Notes under the pieces: model-generated
The model's input: the letters and a program-made list of their open reading frames with translations, nothing else
Database searches by the model: none
Told to the model about the DNA's origin: nothing
Program-made: the position numbers and the translations under genes
From: Campylorhamphus procurvoides
Lineage: Eukaryota > Chordata > Aves > Passeriformes > Dendrocolaptidae
Length of the DNA stretch: 64,000 nt
Assembly: GCA_013396655.1 (NCBI GenBank)
Contig: WBMV01005073.1
Location: 372,001 to 436,000 of the forward strand
Direction: 5' to 3'
Shown: piece by piece, positions 1 to 12,229 of the stretch
Position numbering within the stretch: position 1 is the first letter of the stretch
Layout: every line of letters begins with the position of its first letter

Positions 1-184
1 TGACAGAACTCAGCTACTCTATCAATCAAAGCGACTGAAATCCACCGCAAAGCCAACTGGGCAACTCTGACGGCTGGAGTAATTCAGCATGAACATAATT
101 GCTTTTAGTTAGGATTTTAATTAGGACCCATTTGACAAATGTCACTCTAGCTGGGCCAGGGATAATGATCAGAAGTTGTGAGAG
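1..184 (-). other. PRKN: PRKN intron downstream of exon 10 (partial)
   Basis: This is intron sequence 3' of the exon on the gene strand, running off the left edge of the window. The exon's reading frame stays open into it down to base 26 without parkin-like residues, so it is read-through. I see no repeat or site in it. Confidence 0.8.
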
Positions 185-190
185 TCCTAC
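185..190 (-). promoter_or_regulatory. PRKN: Splice donor of the PRKN exon
   Basis: The exon ends AAG and the intron begins GTAGGA on the minus strand. The human exon ends with the Gln codon before this, but no GT follows that codon here, so the Lys codon must be included if this donor is used. Confidence 0.85.
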
Positions 191-277
191 CTTCTGGGCC
201 ATGGCTCCCTGCGGGCTGAGGATAGAGTTGCATTCCCCTACATGGTACTCTTCTTTACATTCACGGCAGAAAACAAA
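191..277 (-). CDS. PRKN: Parkin (E3 ubiquitin ligase) internal exon, equivalent to human exon 10
   Basis: Parkin is an RBR-type E3 ubiquitin ligase. PINK1 activates it on damaged mitochondria, where it ubiquitinates outer-membrane proteins to trigger mitophagy. Read on the minus strand, these 87 bases give 29 codons beginning FVFCRECKEEYHVGEC. This aligns without gaps to the start of human exon 10 (residues 362-389, C-terminal half of the IBR domain). The zinc ligands equivalent to human Cys365, Cys368, His373 and Cys377 are all present. The second half (roughly NSILSPQGAMAQK) is the variable linker leaving the IBR and diverges from human, as expected. The acceptor is a T-rich tract ending CCAG, and the donor is AAG followed by GTAGGA, both in phase 0 as in human. 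The open frame extends into both introns, but those extensions are not coding. Human exon 10 is 84 bp, so this one is a codon longer. A processed pseudogene is unlikely because both splice sites are intact and no neighbouring exon is fused to it. Confidence 0.93.
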
Positions 278-293
278 CTGGAAAACAAACCAA
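278..293 (-). promoter_or_regulatory. PRKN: Splice acceptor of the PRKN exon
   Basis: On the minus strand the bases entering the exon read GGTTTGTTTTCCAG, a pyrimidine-rich tract with the invariant AG directly before the first Phe codon. It fixes the exon start at 277 and keeps phase 0. Confidence 0.88.
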
Positions 294-2369
294 AGCACAC
301 CATTTATTAGAACACACTAGGGATATAGACAGCAGGTTACAATCATGAGGAGTCACATAGCAGATGATCTCTTGCCCTTCTCATCCCATTAAATTCAAAT
401 AATCCTTCTAATTGTGCATCTTATTAGACACTGATCATTAACACAACAATTTTGCTGTTATTATTATACATTTCACTGGTGAAGTAACATAAATGCCATT
501 ATTAAAAATGAGATTTTGCTACGTGGTTCATTTAGGGACATAAAGTCACACTAGGTACTTATGGCTGTGTTTCTGCTACAGTGAAAACTGTCTATACAAG
601 GGTGATGGCTGAAACAAGCAGTACTGCTTTAAATGTTTGCTAATGGAAATAGTCTATTTCTTGTTCTGAACAAAAGGCATTCTCTATGGAAAACTACTGC
701 TGATTTTACTAGGGGATGACCACCTCATAAAGGCCTTATGAAACACTATTTTCTATGAAATTATATCCTTGCCATAGACTTTCATAGAATGATAAAAAAA
801 TCCATAGAAAGAACACAATGATAAGTTACTTAACATGGGGTTTGGGGTTCACCCTCTGGACCCTTACTGAATTTCTGGCAATTGTTCTGGTTTCATATTC
901 CTTAAAAAACATTGTTCTTTACATAAGGTTTCATTGTCTTTTGCAGATGAGTGATACAATTGTCCCTGCTTGAGTCTGAGCTTCCTCTGCCACCTAAAGT
1001 GGTTCATATTTATCAAGTTTAATGCCCTTTTTTAAACTCTAAAATGAAGATATCTGTCTTGACATGTGTCAAAATCTTCAACCCATCAATGCTACATTAA
1101 ATTCCATGTCCTTGCAGGTAAGGGGAAAAGTCAATAATATAAAATGGGTCTCTCTTACGCTGTTTTAAAACTGTGCTGTCTTGATGCAACTCCAAAGTCT
1201 GAACGATCTCTCAGCAGTAAGCCATTCTGCTTGGCATTATAAGCAAGACTGATAAAACAGCCTTGATTTTTACATACAGAGCTGCATTCACATGTACTGA
1301 ATAAAGCATATCAGGAGGACATGACACCAGAACATTTGTCTGCCACAAATTCTAGCTTTTGCAATTTCATTTGGAACTCTTTCAAGCTGTATTTTCACCT
1401 TCCTAAGAAGCACTGAAAATCATATTTCATTGTCATGCTAAAAAACCTGCACTTTATACAAAGAAGTATTGTGCAACTCCAAAAAGATTGGTCCTGTTAT
1501 TCAGAAAGTCAGGGACATTTAGAGCAGAGGAGTGGAGTGAGTGTTCTAACTTCCAGAGATATCAAACTTAATCACCTGTTTGCTTCCTTGTTCCTTCTCT
1601 CCACTATTCTGTCAATGATCTAAAATGTTTTACTTCAGCTAACACTGATTTGTTAATTCACTTGTGGTTGTTAGCAAACAGCTTCACAATGGAGGTGCTT
1701 CTTTGCAGCCTATGTTGTATGAGAGGGTGCATTATTGTATTAGAACATCATTTAAATACAACTATGATTTGCAGTGCATTAGTGGTCAAAAGATTCGGGC
1801 ATGTTAAACACTGTTCAAACACATATAGAGAGGTACTCTTTGACTGGATACCTAAGATCTCACAGACTTGTTACACCCTAATATTTAAGATTATGCCTGG
1901 GTTTAACTGTATTTCCTTCTGTGTATTCTATTCTCTTTTTCCTTCGTGACTTTACTTCCTTATGAGCACATCTGACTGACAACATTTGTCTGATAGGCTT
2001 TTGTATACACTTGCTTTATCACTGCCTTATCACACAATGCCTCATCTTGCTTTCCTCACTCCAGTCTCTCTCACTTTTCCCATGCATGTGCAATTTTAAA
2101 CCCTTCATAAACATTGAAAAGGGGAAAATAATGATGAAAGAATAAAACAAAAACAAACCCAGGGCATATATTTTGCAAAGACATTCTGGCTGCTTCACAC
2201 TGTAGTTTATGTGGCAGTGCTGTTCCTTATAATAATAAAATTCATAAACTCATTCAGTAAGTACTATTTAAGATGTGAAATGCACTTTCTCATTATAGAG
2301 TCCACATTTTATACTTACCTTTGAAATAAATTATCCTCAGGACCAATGTTGCCAATGTTTTCCCCACAG

Positions 2370-2432
2370 GCTTGCTGGAAACATTCATGAGTGTATAACT
2401 CGGCCTTTCACTAACAATTGCGTATCTTGCAA
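2370..2432 (+). other. Exon-like patch with strong splice-site look-alikes (unproven)
   Basis: On the plus strand, antisense to PRKN, a pyrimidine-rich tract ends in CCCCACAG directly before 2370, and a near-consensus donor GTAAGT starts at 2433. The 63 bases between are open in one frame (from 2371) and stopped early in another. On the minus strand a near-consensus donor, GTAAGT at 2318-2313, follows an open frame running back beyond 2475. I recognise no protein in either reading. It could be a cryptic exon, an exon of an unannotated antisense RNA, or chance. Confidence 0.2.
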
Positions 2433-3535
2433 GTAAGTCTGTGAGTGAGCCTGCCACATCCTTGTAATGAAACAAAGCCTGATTTTTTTTGTGAGACAGG
2501 ATACTCTTTTCACATCTTATTAGATAATGGATGAGATGTAGAATCAGTTCTGTGGCAAAAGAACACCCCGGAGGCTGATCAGTTTGTCAGAATAAATAGG
2601 CATCTCGCAACAGAAATGCATTAAGCACTCCCTTTTTATGGCAAAGCATGCATCATAAAGAAAAGGCATGTCACTTACAACAAAGAGCAGTTTGTGATAG
2701 TTTTATTTGTTTTTTACCATCAGACATGAAAAATATAATAAATTTTCAGTAGCAAAATAGAGCAACTGCAAATATGCTGTCAGTTAGCTTGTATTTTGTG
2801 GCTTCATTAATATTAATACAGTTATTTTGCCCTTGGAAAGGATTTGAGTTGTTCGGTCCGGATTTAATATTTTGCATAAATTTAGTATTAATAAGTGTTT
2901 AAAATTACTATAAGTAGTATAATTACTAATAACAGTCACACTTTCTTTTCCTTCTTGTGCCAAAAAAAGACTGGCATATTGCTGTGATAATATAAACAAC
3001 ATATAAACTTTCTATGTTTTTGTGTATTTAGCACTTACTGTTGTTACCCTTGAAAGATTCTTCAGTTGGAAAACAACCAACACAAAGAATAAATCCCAGA
3101 GGTTCAAACCTACCCTCTAGGTTTATGCATTAAAGAGGATTAGCAGGGAAATCCCCAAAGCACTTAAGGGATTTAGGCACTGGAAATTAATATAACCTGT
3201 GTGTGGGCTATTACAGGCTTTTGAATATCTGTAAAAATGTATGAGATAGGCCCAAGCAGACATTCTAAATCCAAGTGACCTCACAATAGGAGGCATTAAA
3301 AACCTCAACAGGGATCCAGATCCTGTTTTTAAAATCCTCCCATAAATATGATTATTCAAACAAAAGGTAAAATCAGACCAAACTCTGATCAGTTCCATGG
3401 AATTCAGTCTCGACAGATAACATCTTCAGTGCAGCTGAATAAAAACTAGGGTGGTAAAACCAAGCTGCAGACTCAGTTATTCCTGACTGGCCCATTTATA
3501 GTGTTTTAAGTTTGGAAGTGGGAGCAGAATGTAGC

Positions 3536-3552
3536 TTTTTTTTTTTTTTTTT
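3536..3552. repeat. Poly(T) tract, 17 bases
   Basis: An uninterrupted run of T in unique intron sequence. No adjoining retroposon body was recognised. Confidence 0.9.
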
Positions 3553-6500
3553 CATGCTATGCTGGTTGGCTTTTTGGAAATGAGATTTTGCATTTCCTTT
3601 TTCACAACATTTCAAAGGTCTGCTTTCCCTTGGATTAAGCACCACAGCTCTCAATCTCTCCCTTGCCTACTGCAAATGCCTTTTCTTTGGTCTCTGATAA
3701 TATCTCCCTATAGTGCTTACAAAATACTACTGTTAAAATTATCTTTCTTCCAACTTCAATAAAATACTCCCATTCCCTACACAAAGCTTCAAGTCTGAGC
3801 TCCCTACTGTTATTTTAAAGTTACTTCTCAACTCAGATATTTCTTTTCTTTTTTCAACCTTACCTCCTCCCGTTGTCTACACAGCAGAATTCAGGTAAGG
3901 TTGCAGTAAGGTAGTCATAGACATGGTTTAATCTGCAGCACTGTAGGTGCACTGCTGGGGACTTCTGTGTGAGCTAACCACTCAAATACATACCCAGAGT
4001 TCTTACCAGCCTTCTGCAGTGCCTGTTAACATGTGAACTGTCATGCCTTCACTACCACAGTTATCACTATGAGTTGTACTGAAGACAGACTATGGTTTGG
4101 TCAAAGTGTGTCTTCCAAAACAAACATCCACATCCAGATTAAAGACATCGGGTGAGGAAAGATGCACTCATACCTCTGGTACAGTACTTTAATGGCCCTT
4201 CAAAATAACTTTTAGAAATTTTATCTAATGTCTACTTTGATCTTTTCTAGTTTAGGCTTTCAACCACTGCTTTCTGCTTTGCATTTCTCTGCTAAAATAC
4301 AGACTCTTTCAGTATCCCATACTTTCTTCCTGTGAAGGTACTTATGCACTGTAATCAAGATACCTCTGAATCTTGTTTAACCTAAATAGAGAAACTCCTA
4401 AATTTCTCACTGGTTAAGCCCTCCTCTCTCAACCTTTAGGCCCAAATCATATTCATGGCACTTTTCTGGGGATTATCTTGTTTCTTTGTCATTAATTATC
4501 TTTGACTAATATTTGTATCATTGCTGTGCTGCATCAGCAAAATTTTTTACTTACTTCTGAATCACTGTTGAGCATTGAATTTGACAGGTTTGCTGACAGT
4601 CCCTGTTAAATGCTGCTAGCAATACCCAGCTATGCATAGGTTCTCCACAGAAAACACTACTTTCTGTGATCTGCCAGATCTTAATACTCATGACCAAAGC
4701 ACAGTGAGGCATCCATACTGCATCGTTTGACAGTGATGAGACAATGTTGCTGCTCAGACCATAATCACGTCAGTTGGAACACAGCCTCCTAATGCTGGTA
4801 TTGATAATGTTGATATATTAGGGTGATTTCCTTAGCAGAATATCCTGCAATTTAAAGTCTTAAAAAATAAATTGATTTTGTGCAATTAATTTCTCTTATC
4901 AAACTTGTAACCTCATCATAGAATAAAATCAGTTTCTTCTGTTATGACCAGTTGTCACTGAGAATATATTGACCAGCACTCTTATAAAAATTGCTTTATC
5001 TTATCTGTTTTTCTACTTTTTTCTCTTTTGATCATCCCTCATTCAGTGGTGGCTGGCTGGACCCTTCACTGCTGATGGGAATTGTGAAAATTAAAGCTAC
5101 TTAATACAGGCAAGATCAACATCTCCATCAGTACTGGAGAAAAACTAGTGTGCAAGAAATGCAAAACTTCCTCAAAATCATAACTATATGAACAAATAAA
5201 ACCAACACAGATCTCCTCACCTTTAAAAGGCAGAATGTACAAATTTCTCAGGAAAACAAATACTTCAAGAAATCACCTTTCAATTCATCTATTCACTCTT
5301 TCTTCTAAAATCAAGTTCAAAAAGAGTACTACATTATCATTCATGCTAAGACTGAAATAAACCACAGTGTGAATTCTGTTACTTAGTGATCTGCCAGAAA
5401 ATGTACATTAAGTGCTCTTCTAATGTGAGAAGGCTATAGCATATTCCAAAGAGAATCCCAAGGGGACCATGTATAATCTAAGATACATATATAACTAAAT
5501 AGACTTATTTTTATCTCTTCAAAAGCAGTTTTGTTATATATTACACATCAAAGCACAATAAGTAGCATTCTAAGATACTTGCACAGCTTTGATCACCACA
5601 GCATCAGAACATCTTGGAACTGTAAGAAAACCTCTTTCATCGTACGCCAGTGAAGCAGGAGAGTACTGCTATTACCATTTTAGTGACTGAAGACTAATTT
5701 ATAGAAAACCTTGGCCACAGGTCTCTAAAATCTGAGGATCTTAATTCAGTTGATGTGGCTACCCAAACGCCACTGAGGATCTACACCAAAAATACCTGTC
5801 CAATATCACATAACAGCACATAAAGATTTCAAGCTTTTAGACACTGGACTCCCCATTAGCCATCTCAGAAAATTCCTCTAAAGAAAGGTCAAAACTTAAT
5901 GGAGATAATCAGTAAAGTATTTCCATGTTTGTTTTTTTTTTCCTTTTCATAAACGAATATATAGTGGAGGAATGTAAACAAGTAGTCACCAATCACACAG
6001 AATCTCCCATGGACTGTAACCATCAAATGTTTATATAGTATAGAGCAAATGTGTAGCTGTTTGGGTTTTATCAGATTAGCAAGATTTTTCAGCCAGATTT
6101 TTTTTTTAACTGAAGAATGTTTTATTAAACAGGAACAGAAACAAACACTGGATAGGTAAAAAATTAATTATCTTCACCGGGCAGCTTGATCATCCAGTCA
6201 AAAAACTCAATTGAAAATGCAAAATATAAGGCATCCAGTTTCAATGTTAAATGAGCTTTTATAGTCAAATTTTGGCTGCTGATTGGAGCAAGGATCTACA
6301 TTGAAAATATGAGCATGCCTTACAAGAAATCAAAGCAATCAGAAAGTGACATATAGAATGATCCAAAGTCATCTCTACAGTGTTTCCATTTAGAAAAATA
6401 CAGCTTCCAAACACACTTTCCAAAGTACGAATTATAATGTTATAGTGAACGATAAGTACCTACAGAATTTTTTATTTTTCTTTTAGAAAAGCCCCCAGAT

Positions 6501-9165
6501 GCCAGATTTCACAGGAAAAGACTTTACCATATAGTATGTCTTTTGATTAAGAGAGCAGGTGGATTCTTGGCTACAGTTAGGACCTCCAGAAACAGACTAA
6601 GCATTTTTCACTTTGAAGCTATGAACTTTGTTACTTATTTCCATCCACAGTCAATTAAACCACCCCCCACCCTCCCTGAAGGTCACAGTCCTTGTTGTGC
6701 TACTGCTGTGAACCACACATCTTGGGTATTGGGTTGACTTTGCCTCAGGCACTTTGTCGTATCTAACACCAAATGTGAAACCATCATCCACACACCCTGT
6801 CTTTTGGTATTTCTTGACCTTACAGCAAGAAACTTTAAAACCAGAATATTTATCATCTGCAGTAGCTATGTTTACTTAGGATTTGTGGCTTTGCCAATTG
6901 TCAGTTACAGAAAAAACCTGCAAATACTATGATGAAGATAAATGCCGTGGTACAAAAAGCATCCATTTTTAATGACACTGGTTTTATCAGATATGAGGCA
7001 ATTGCTAAGCATGGTAGTAGTTGCAGAGCAATTTTGGTCTTTTTCCTTATAATAAAGTACACACATTTACTATGCATATTTCAGCTAAAATCAAACTTTT
7101 GTGAGAAGCATGACAATCTGTCAAAACATGGTGTCAAAAATATAGCTGCATTTTCTGTGCTGCTTTTGCAATCTAAGGACGATTTGCCATCAATTCTATA
7201 AGAGGCAATTTTCTATAAACATTAAAAGCTTTAAGCGTAGGACTGCATCAAGACTGCAATGTTTTCCTTTTGAATCTGAAAGTTTCCTTCCTGACTTCTT
7301 CAAAACAACCCATGGGCTCATTCCCTAATATCTAGATCCAAAGCCTCTTCAGTGAAGTGCTGGTGATTTTGTGTCTGCAGTCAGACATACTGTCCTGGAA
7401 CTTGCCTTACATCAGGCAAAATTAACCTAAAAGATGGATTGGTAAAACACACAGCATAAGCCCAGAGAACCTGTCCCAGACCTCTCAACTTCATTTGCTG
7501 ATTTATTGGATTGGGAATCTTATTTCTGCTTTCCAGCCCCCTTCTGAATAGCCTGCAGTCCAAGTGCTGCAGGGAATAGAAGAAAAGAAAGAAGCAGAGT
7601 GGGATCCAGGTACTTCTCTCAGAAGAAGTGACTTCAGGCCTCTGTGGGAGAAGAGCTAACTCTCAGATTCCTCTACCATACCTACACACAAGGGTGTGTA
7701 CAATCTTATTCTTAGCATGTTCGTTGGGATGTGAGATTTATTAGCCTATTCCAGAAAATAAGAAGGACAAGCCTATAAAGTGGAGTTAGTAACAAGATTA
7801 TGCGGTGTACTGAAAGTATGAAAACCTGTTATTAGTTGTGCTATTATGTATATATAAGAGATATGTTTTGTTGTCACTGAAGAATCCTACCTGATAGCTG
7901 CTATCCAAGCAAGTATGAGTTCAAACACTGCAAAATTTTCAAAGCAGACCATGGTTTTGGTTGTCAGAAAAAGCATAAATGGCCCTGGCAGAGTTGCACA
8001 GCTTTAACTGGAAGCAGAACAACATTGTGCCCTGAAGCACCAGGAAGGGATGCCCAGATGGATGCCAACAATCTACCTCTGGAAAAGGAAGCCAAACAAG
8101 CTTAAACAAAATAGGCAGCTGCCTACAGCAGCAGGCTGCTCAACCCTGCAAGACATTCATGTCCCTCTCACTTACCTCACCTGTGCCAGAGCTGCAGACA
8201 GCAAGCAGAGAGAGCAAGCTTCTAGCTTGTCATGCTACAGGGACTACGACAAGACCTTAGATGTTAAACATTGCTACTCTGGGGAGCTCTCCCTAACCCC
8301 AGAAACAGCTGCTGCCACAGACTCTGACCCCTCCTTCAGGACCAGCTGTCACAGCCACTCATCTTCCTCTGCTCTTAATTCCTTTGTACCCACTTCTCCT
8401 CTCTGCCTTCTCGATTCTACACAGCAGTAGCCTAGACCCTTTCCTTTCTTCAAGTGGCAAAACTGTGTTTTACTTGCAGCTCACACCGCTGCGAAGCTTT
8501 CAGGTGGCCCTGCTGGAAGTCTCATAGCCGTATCAGAAATCTGTAGCTAATGTAGCTGTAGCATAACTGGGATCTGGGCTACTGGCTCTGCATGGTGCTG
8601 TGTTATGCTGGTTAGATGTTTCAGCACTGCTTGGAGCTAGCTTGGGGATACAGAACTACAGAGATTCCTTCACTCTGCAGTACAGACATGACAAAGAAAT
8701 TTAATTAAGTATTAGGTTCTTGCTGGCACCACTGGAGAGAAAAAAACAATTGAGTATTGGCTTAAATCTGTTACCATTTAAGTAACCTTAGTAAGTGGTA
8801 CAGACACCTAATCAAATCTATCTAGTGTATAATGCCTAGCAATTTCATGCCTGAATGAATAATAAAATGCAAAGTGGATGCAGGTTAATGTAAGATTTCT
8901 ACAAATGATTTCCATAATAAATTACAAAGTATTTGTATGAGGAAACATTGGAAAAAAACCAATATCATTGCCACCTTATAATTTAATCAGATGCAAGGGA
9001 TAAGGAGATTAGTAATTTATGAATATAAGGAACAGTTTTAAGTAGTTGAAGATATAAAGGTATCTAAACTGTGATTTTTTAAAAACTTTTTGTAATCTAG
9101 TGCCTATAGTTCTCTGTTCTGAGTATGTCACAAAAGAATGCAGCATTCCAGTTACCACTGATAAA

Positions 9166-9189
9166 AAGAAAGAAAGAAAAAAAAAGAAA
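9166..9189. repeat. A-rich AAAG-type simple repeat
   Basis: An imperfect run of AAAG units grading into poly(A). It lies in unique intron DNA. Confidence 0.75.
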
Positions 9190-10033
9190 CAAACTCTAAA
9201 TATGTAATATATAGGCATGAATTAAAACATAAACTATATGTCCCTCCTGCTTACGGTGGTAGAAATCCAGTGAACTCCAATGGAAACAATACCTTATTTA
9301 CGCTAGAACAGATAAAGTCACAGTATGAGTTACACTGTAAAGAAAATAAAGCTAGAGTGTATATTGTCACCACTAAAATGGATACAAAGACGTAATAAAA
9401 TTTTACATGGAAGAAAACATTTTTTTTAAGAAACTAGGATGCAAAGAGGGAAAATTATAGTTAACCTGAGCTGCCTTTAGAAAGTGTGAGACAAAGCATT
9501 TTGTAACAAGATTACAGACTACCTTTTGAAAATATTTTTCCTGCAGAACATGCATCACTTTACAACTGTGATGTAAAAAGTTTCGGCTTTTTTGCAACAA
9601 AGTGGTTGGAAGCTCATTAAAATACCACTTCTCACAGTCTTGAAAAAGACATTTTTTGCTGAAGCATATATCAGTCACAAGGAATGTCATGAGGAATGAA
9701 TTTTACTGCCTGTGGCTTTAGCTTCTGCTCTGGCAGCTTCGGAGTTCAATTAATATGCCCTTAAACAGTGCAACAAACCTACTTCCATATGATAATACTG
9801 CTGCTATACATGCATGCCCTGGGCATTTGAGCATCTAGCTGCACATTTATATGTGCAAACAGACCTGGAAATCTGAAGGGTTCATTAATGTGGTTCTTGA
9901 AATGAACTACTGAACATGCAGGCTGGCAAGCTGATGAGAGCTAAGCAATTACCCAGTGCTTAATTCACACTGAATTGTAACAGAAATCAGGACATTCCCT
10001 TCCTTGAATGTTTAATGTTTATTTTTTGGTTGG

Positions 10034-10049
10034 TTTTTTTTTTTTTTTT
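10034..10049. repeat. Poly(T) tract, 16 bases
   Basis: A homopolymer T run following a TTGG-rich stretch in the intron. Confidence 0.88.
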
Positions 10050-10839
10050 AATATCCCTAACAGAACAAAGGCACCCCACACACAAACTTTTATTCTGTGT
10101 CATTTGGACTGTGCTCCTGTAATCATGTGCAAGACGCACATATTTTGTTCATATCCTGGTTGCTGAATTTTCCGTACATTAAAAAGCTCACCCAGCAATA
10201 TTGGAAACTTCCCGAAGATGGCAGCAGTGACACAGGAATGGACACAAGCTGGCTGCTAAGCTTTTGCAATTGAAAAATATTCTTAAAAAAAAAATAAAAA
10301 ATCATAGTTAACAGCTAAGATCCAGTCCAGGGTTACTAACAGCTGATACATGCAAAACCAGTCCTGACAAGACAGTCTCATACGGAAGAAATGGTATTCA
10401 GATGCACTGAAACACATAAAAAGGAGCAAGGGATGCTCCTTGTTTCAAGGGCATTGCATCTTACTTCTCTTGAATCTGGTAACAGCTGAAACCCTGTAAA
10501 AAGAACATCCTTCTAAATATGACCATTGAGCAAATAAAGTAGCATAAATAATGTATCTTGGATAACTGCAGTGCCATTTTAAGTGTTTTATTGGCTTCAT
10601 GCTATCCTCCATTTGTAGCACTTGCTTTTTAGAACTGTAAACACACATCTAGTTTATGCGCTAGGGAGAACACAAAATAATGAACAGATTTCTGCAAGTC
10701 TCTGTGCTCTTAGGAAATGCCTAGCTTCTGCACAAGGGTCCACTGAGTGTGCCTTTCCTCTTAGTGACCAGATTAAGCAAGGCATTAGGATATTTCTCTG
10801 AGCAAAATTGTTTGTTGAAGAGGGTATTTAGGTTGGTTT

Positions 10840-10951
10840 GTGTTTTTTTGGTGTTGTTTCTTTTTTTGTTTGCTTTTTTTTTTTTGATTGTTTGGAATTG
10901 TTTTGGGGTTTTGTTAGTTTGTTTTGGGTTTTTTTGGGGGGTGGGGAGGGG
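10840..10951 (+). repeat. T/G-rich low-complexity tract with quadruplex-type G runs
   Basis: About 110 bases composed almost only of T and G on the plus strand. They end in GGG, seven T, G6, T, G4, A, G4 (10926-10951), which satisfies the usual intramolecular G-quadruplex pattern. PRKN is transcribed from the minus strand, so the G-rich strand is the template strand. The 74-codon open frame here (Phe/Leu/Val-rich) is a composition artefact. Confidence 0.8.
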
Positions 10952-12229
10952 AAAGAATGATCTTAAACTTTGATTCTGCTTCCAGTGGATGTTTATCGGA
11001 CAAAGAAGAGAATCCTTTGAAATTAGGACATAACTAATCTACAATCAACAATTCCAATCTGTATTCTTTCCAAAGACCAGCATCATTAGGTTCAACAGCT
11101 GCTTGATTCAAATTTTGAGTGTGAATAGTAACTTACTGGAAATAACAAAACAAAATACAACAACCCCTCCCCTGCATTAGATGATTCTAATTAGAAGTGT
11201 TTCTAAGCCTGAATATTGACAGTGAACAACACCAAGAAACTTTGGACAAATTTCAAAAACAGATGAAAACTTGGTATTACGTCTCAGTCTAAAATTAGAT
11301 GCAGTCAGACCTTGGAACTACATCAACTCCAAGCTCTGAAGGATGGATTGAGACCCAGGATCTACAATTCCAAGTAATGTGAAAGAGGAGTAAACTAAAA
11401 TAAAAATTATTTAGAAGTGATAAAGAAATTGCAATAATTTTTTAAAACCTTCTGAATGGGGCATCATTTTTGCAAAATGTTCTACAAACACTGCTGGAGA
11501 AAGCATTAGAATAATGATGAAAATACCATGCTTCATCTTTCAAGGAAGAAAAGCAGATGGTTTCTGAAAAGCTCGTCTGATCAAAACCCAATGATATCTG
11601 GATTAGTTTATGTCAGGAATACTCTGTCACAACCCAGAGTTCCCATTAAGAATACCTCAATTTCTATACCTTCTTTTTGGTGCAAAGGCTACTTGTATGG
11701 TTTTAAGTAATTTTCCTTTGAAACAAGACCTTTTTTTAAACTTACAGAGTTTGTGCTAATTGTATTCACAGTGTATATACCAAGTCAATAATGTGACTTC
11801 TTGCATGACCTTTCAAACTGATCCTTTTCTGGTTTGTTGATCCTAGACATTTTCTGTAAAGTAATTATAAAAGCTACCAAAAAATGATCCCTGAGCTCAG
11901 AACATTACCTGGTTTACAGGAAATACAAAGAATTTGGCACTTTTCTCAGCAGCCTTTTGATGAATCACACATTAAACATTTTAGCAAAAGAAATTCTATT
12001 CAGAGAATACACATATATTCTATACACATACATATACATGCGTATAAACCTAACAAATATTGTCCTGTATCAGCATATACTGACAGGTAGCAAGATCCCT
12101 GTCTACAAAAAATATGCTCCATAAATATTTAATGTTTATCAAGATAATTTTACAATTCAGCAATTTTCTTACTTTTCTTTGGATTTCTGACAGATCTACA
12201 AATCACTCAACATGCACTACTTTTCTCTA

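Larger units (their letters stand above)
294..12229 (-). other. PRKN: PRKN intron 9, first unique stretch
   Basis: This is AT-rich intronic DNA, upstream of exon 10 on the gene strand. It has no recognisable gene, RNA or recent transposon. It holds short homopolymers, a G-rich quadruplex-like run at 10926-10951, an exon-like patch near 2300-2480, and a slightly GC-richer patch near 8040-8480 with a 126-codon plus-strand open frame (8050-8430). That frame is low in complexity at its Ser/Thr-rich end and resembles no family I know. All other open frames here are short and unsupported. Confidence 0.75.

Noticed and set aside
26..298. A 90-codon open frame that includes the parkin exon
   Set aside because: Its ends lie in introns and it has no proper start. 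Only 191-277 between the splice sites is parkin-like.
99..320. Plus-strand open frame over the parkin exon
   Set aside because: It is the antisense shadow of the exon and flanks, with no recognisable domain.
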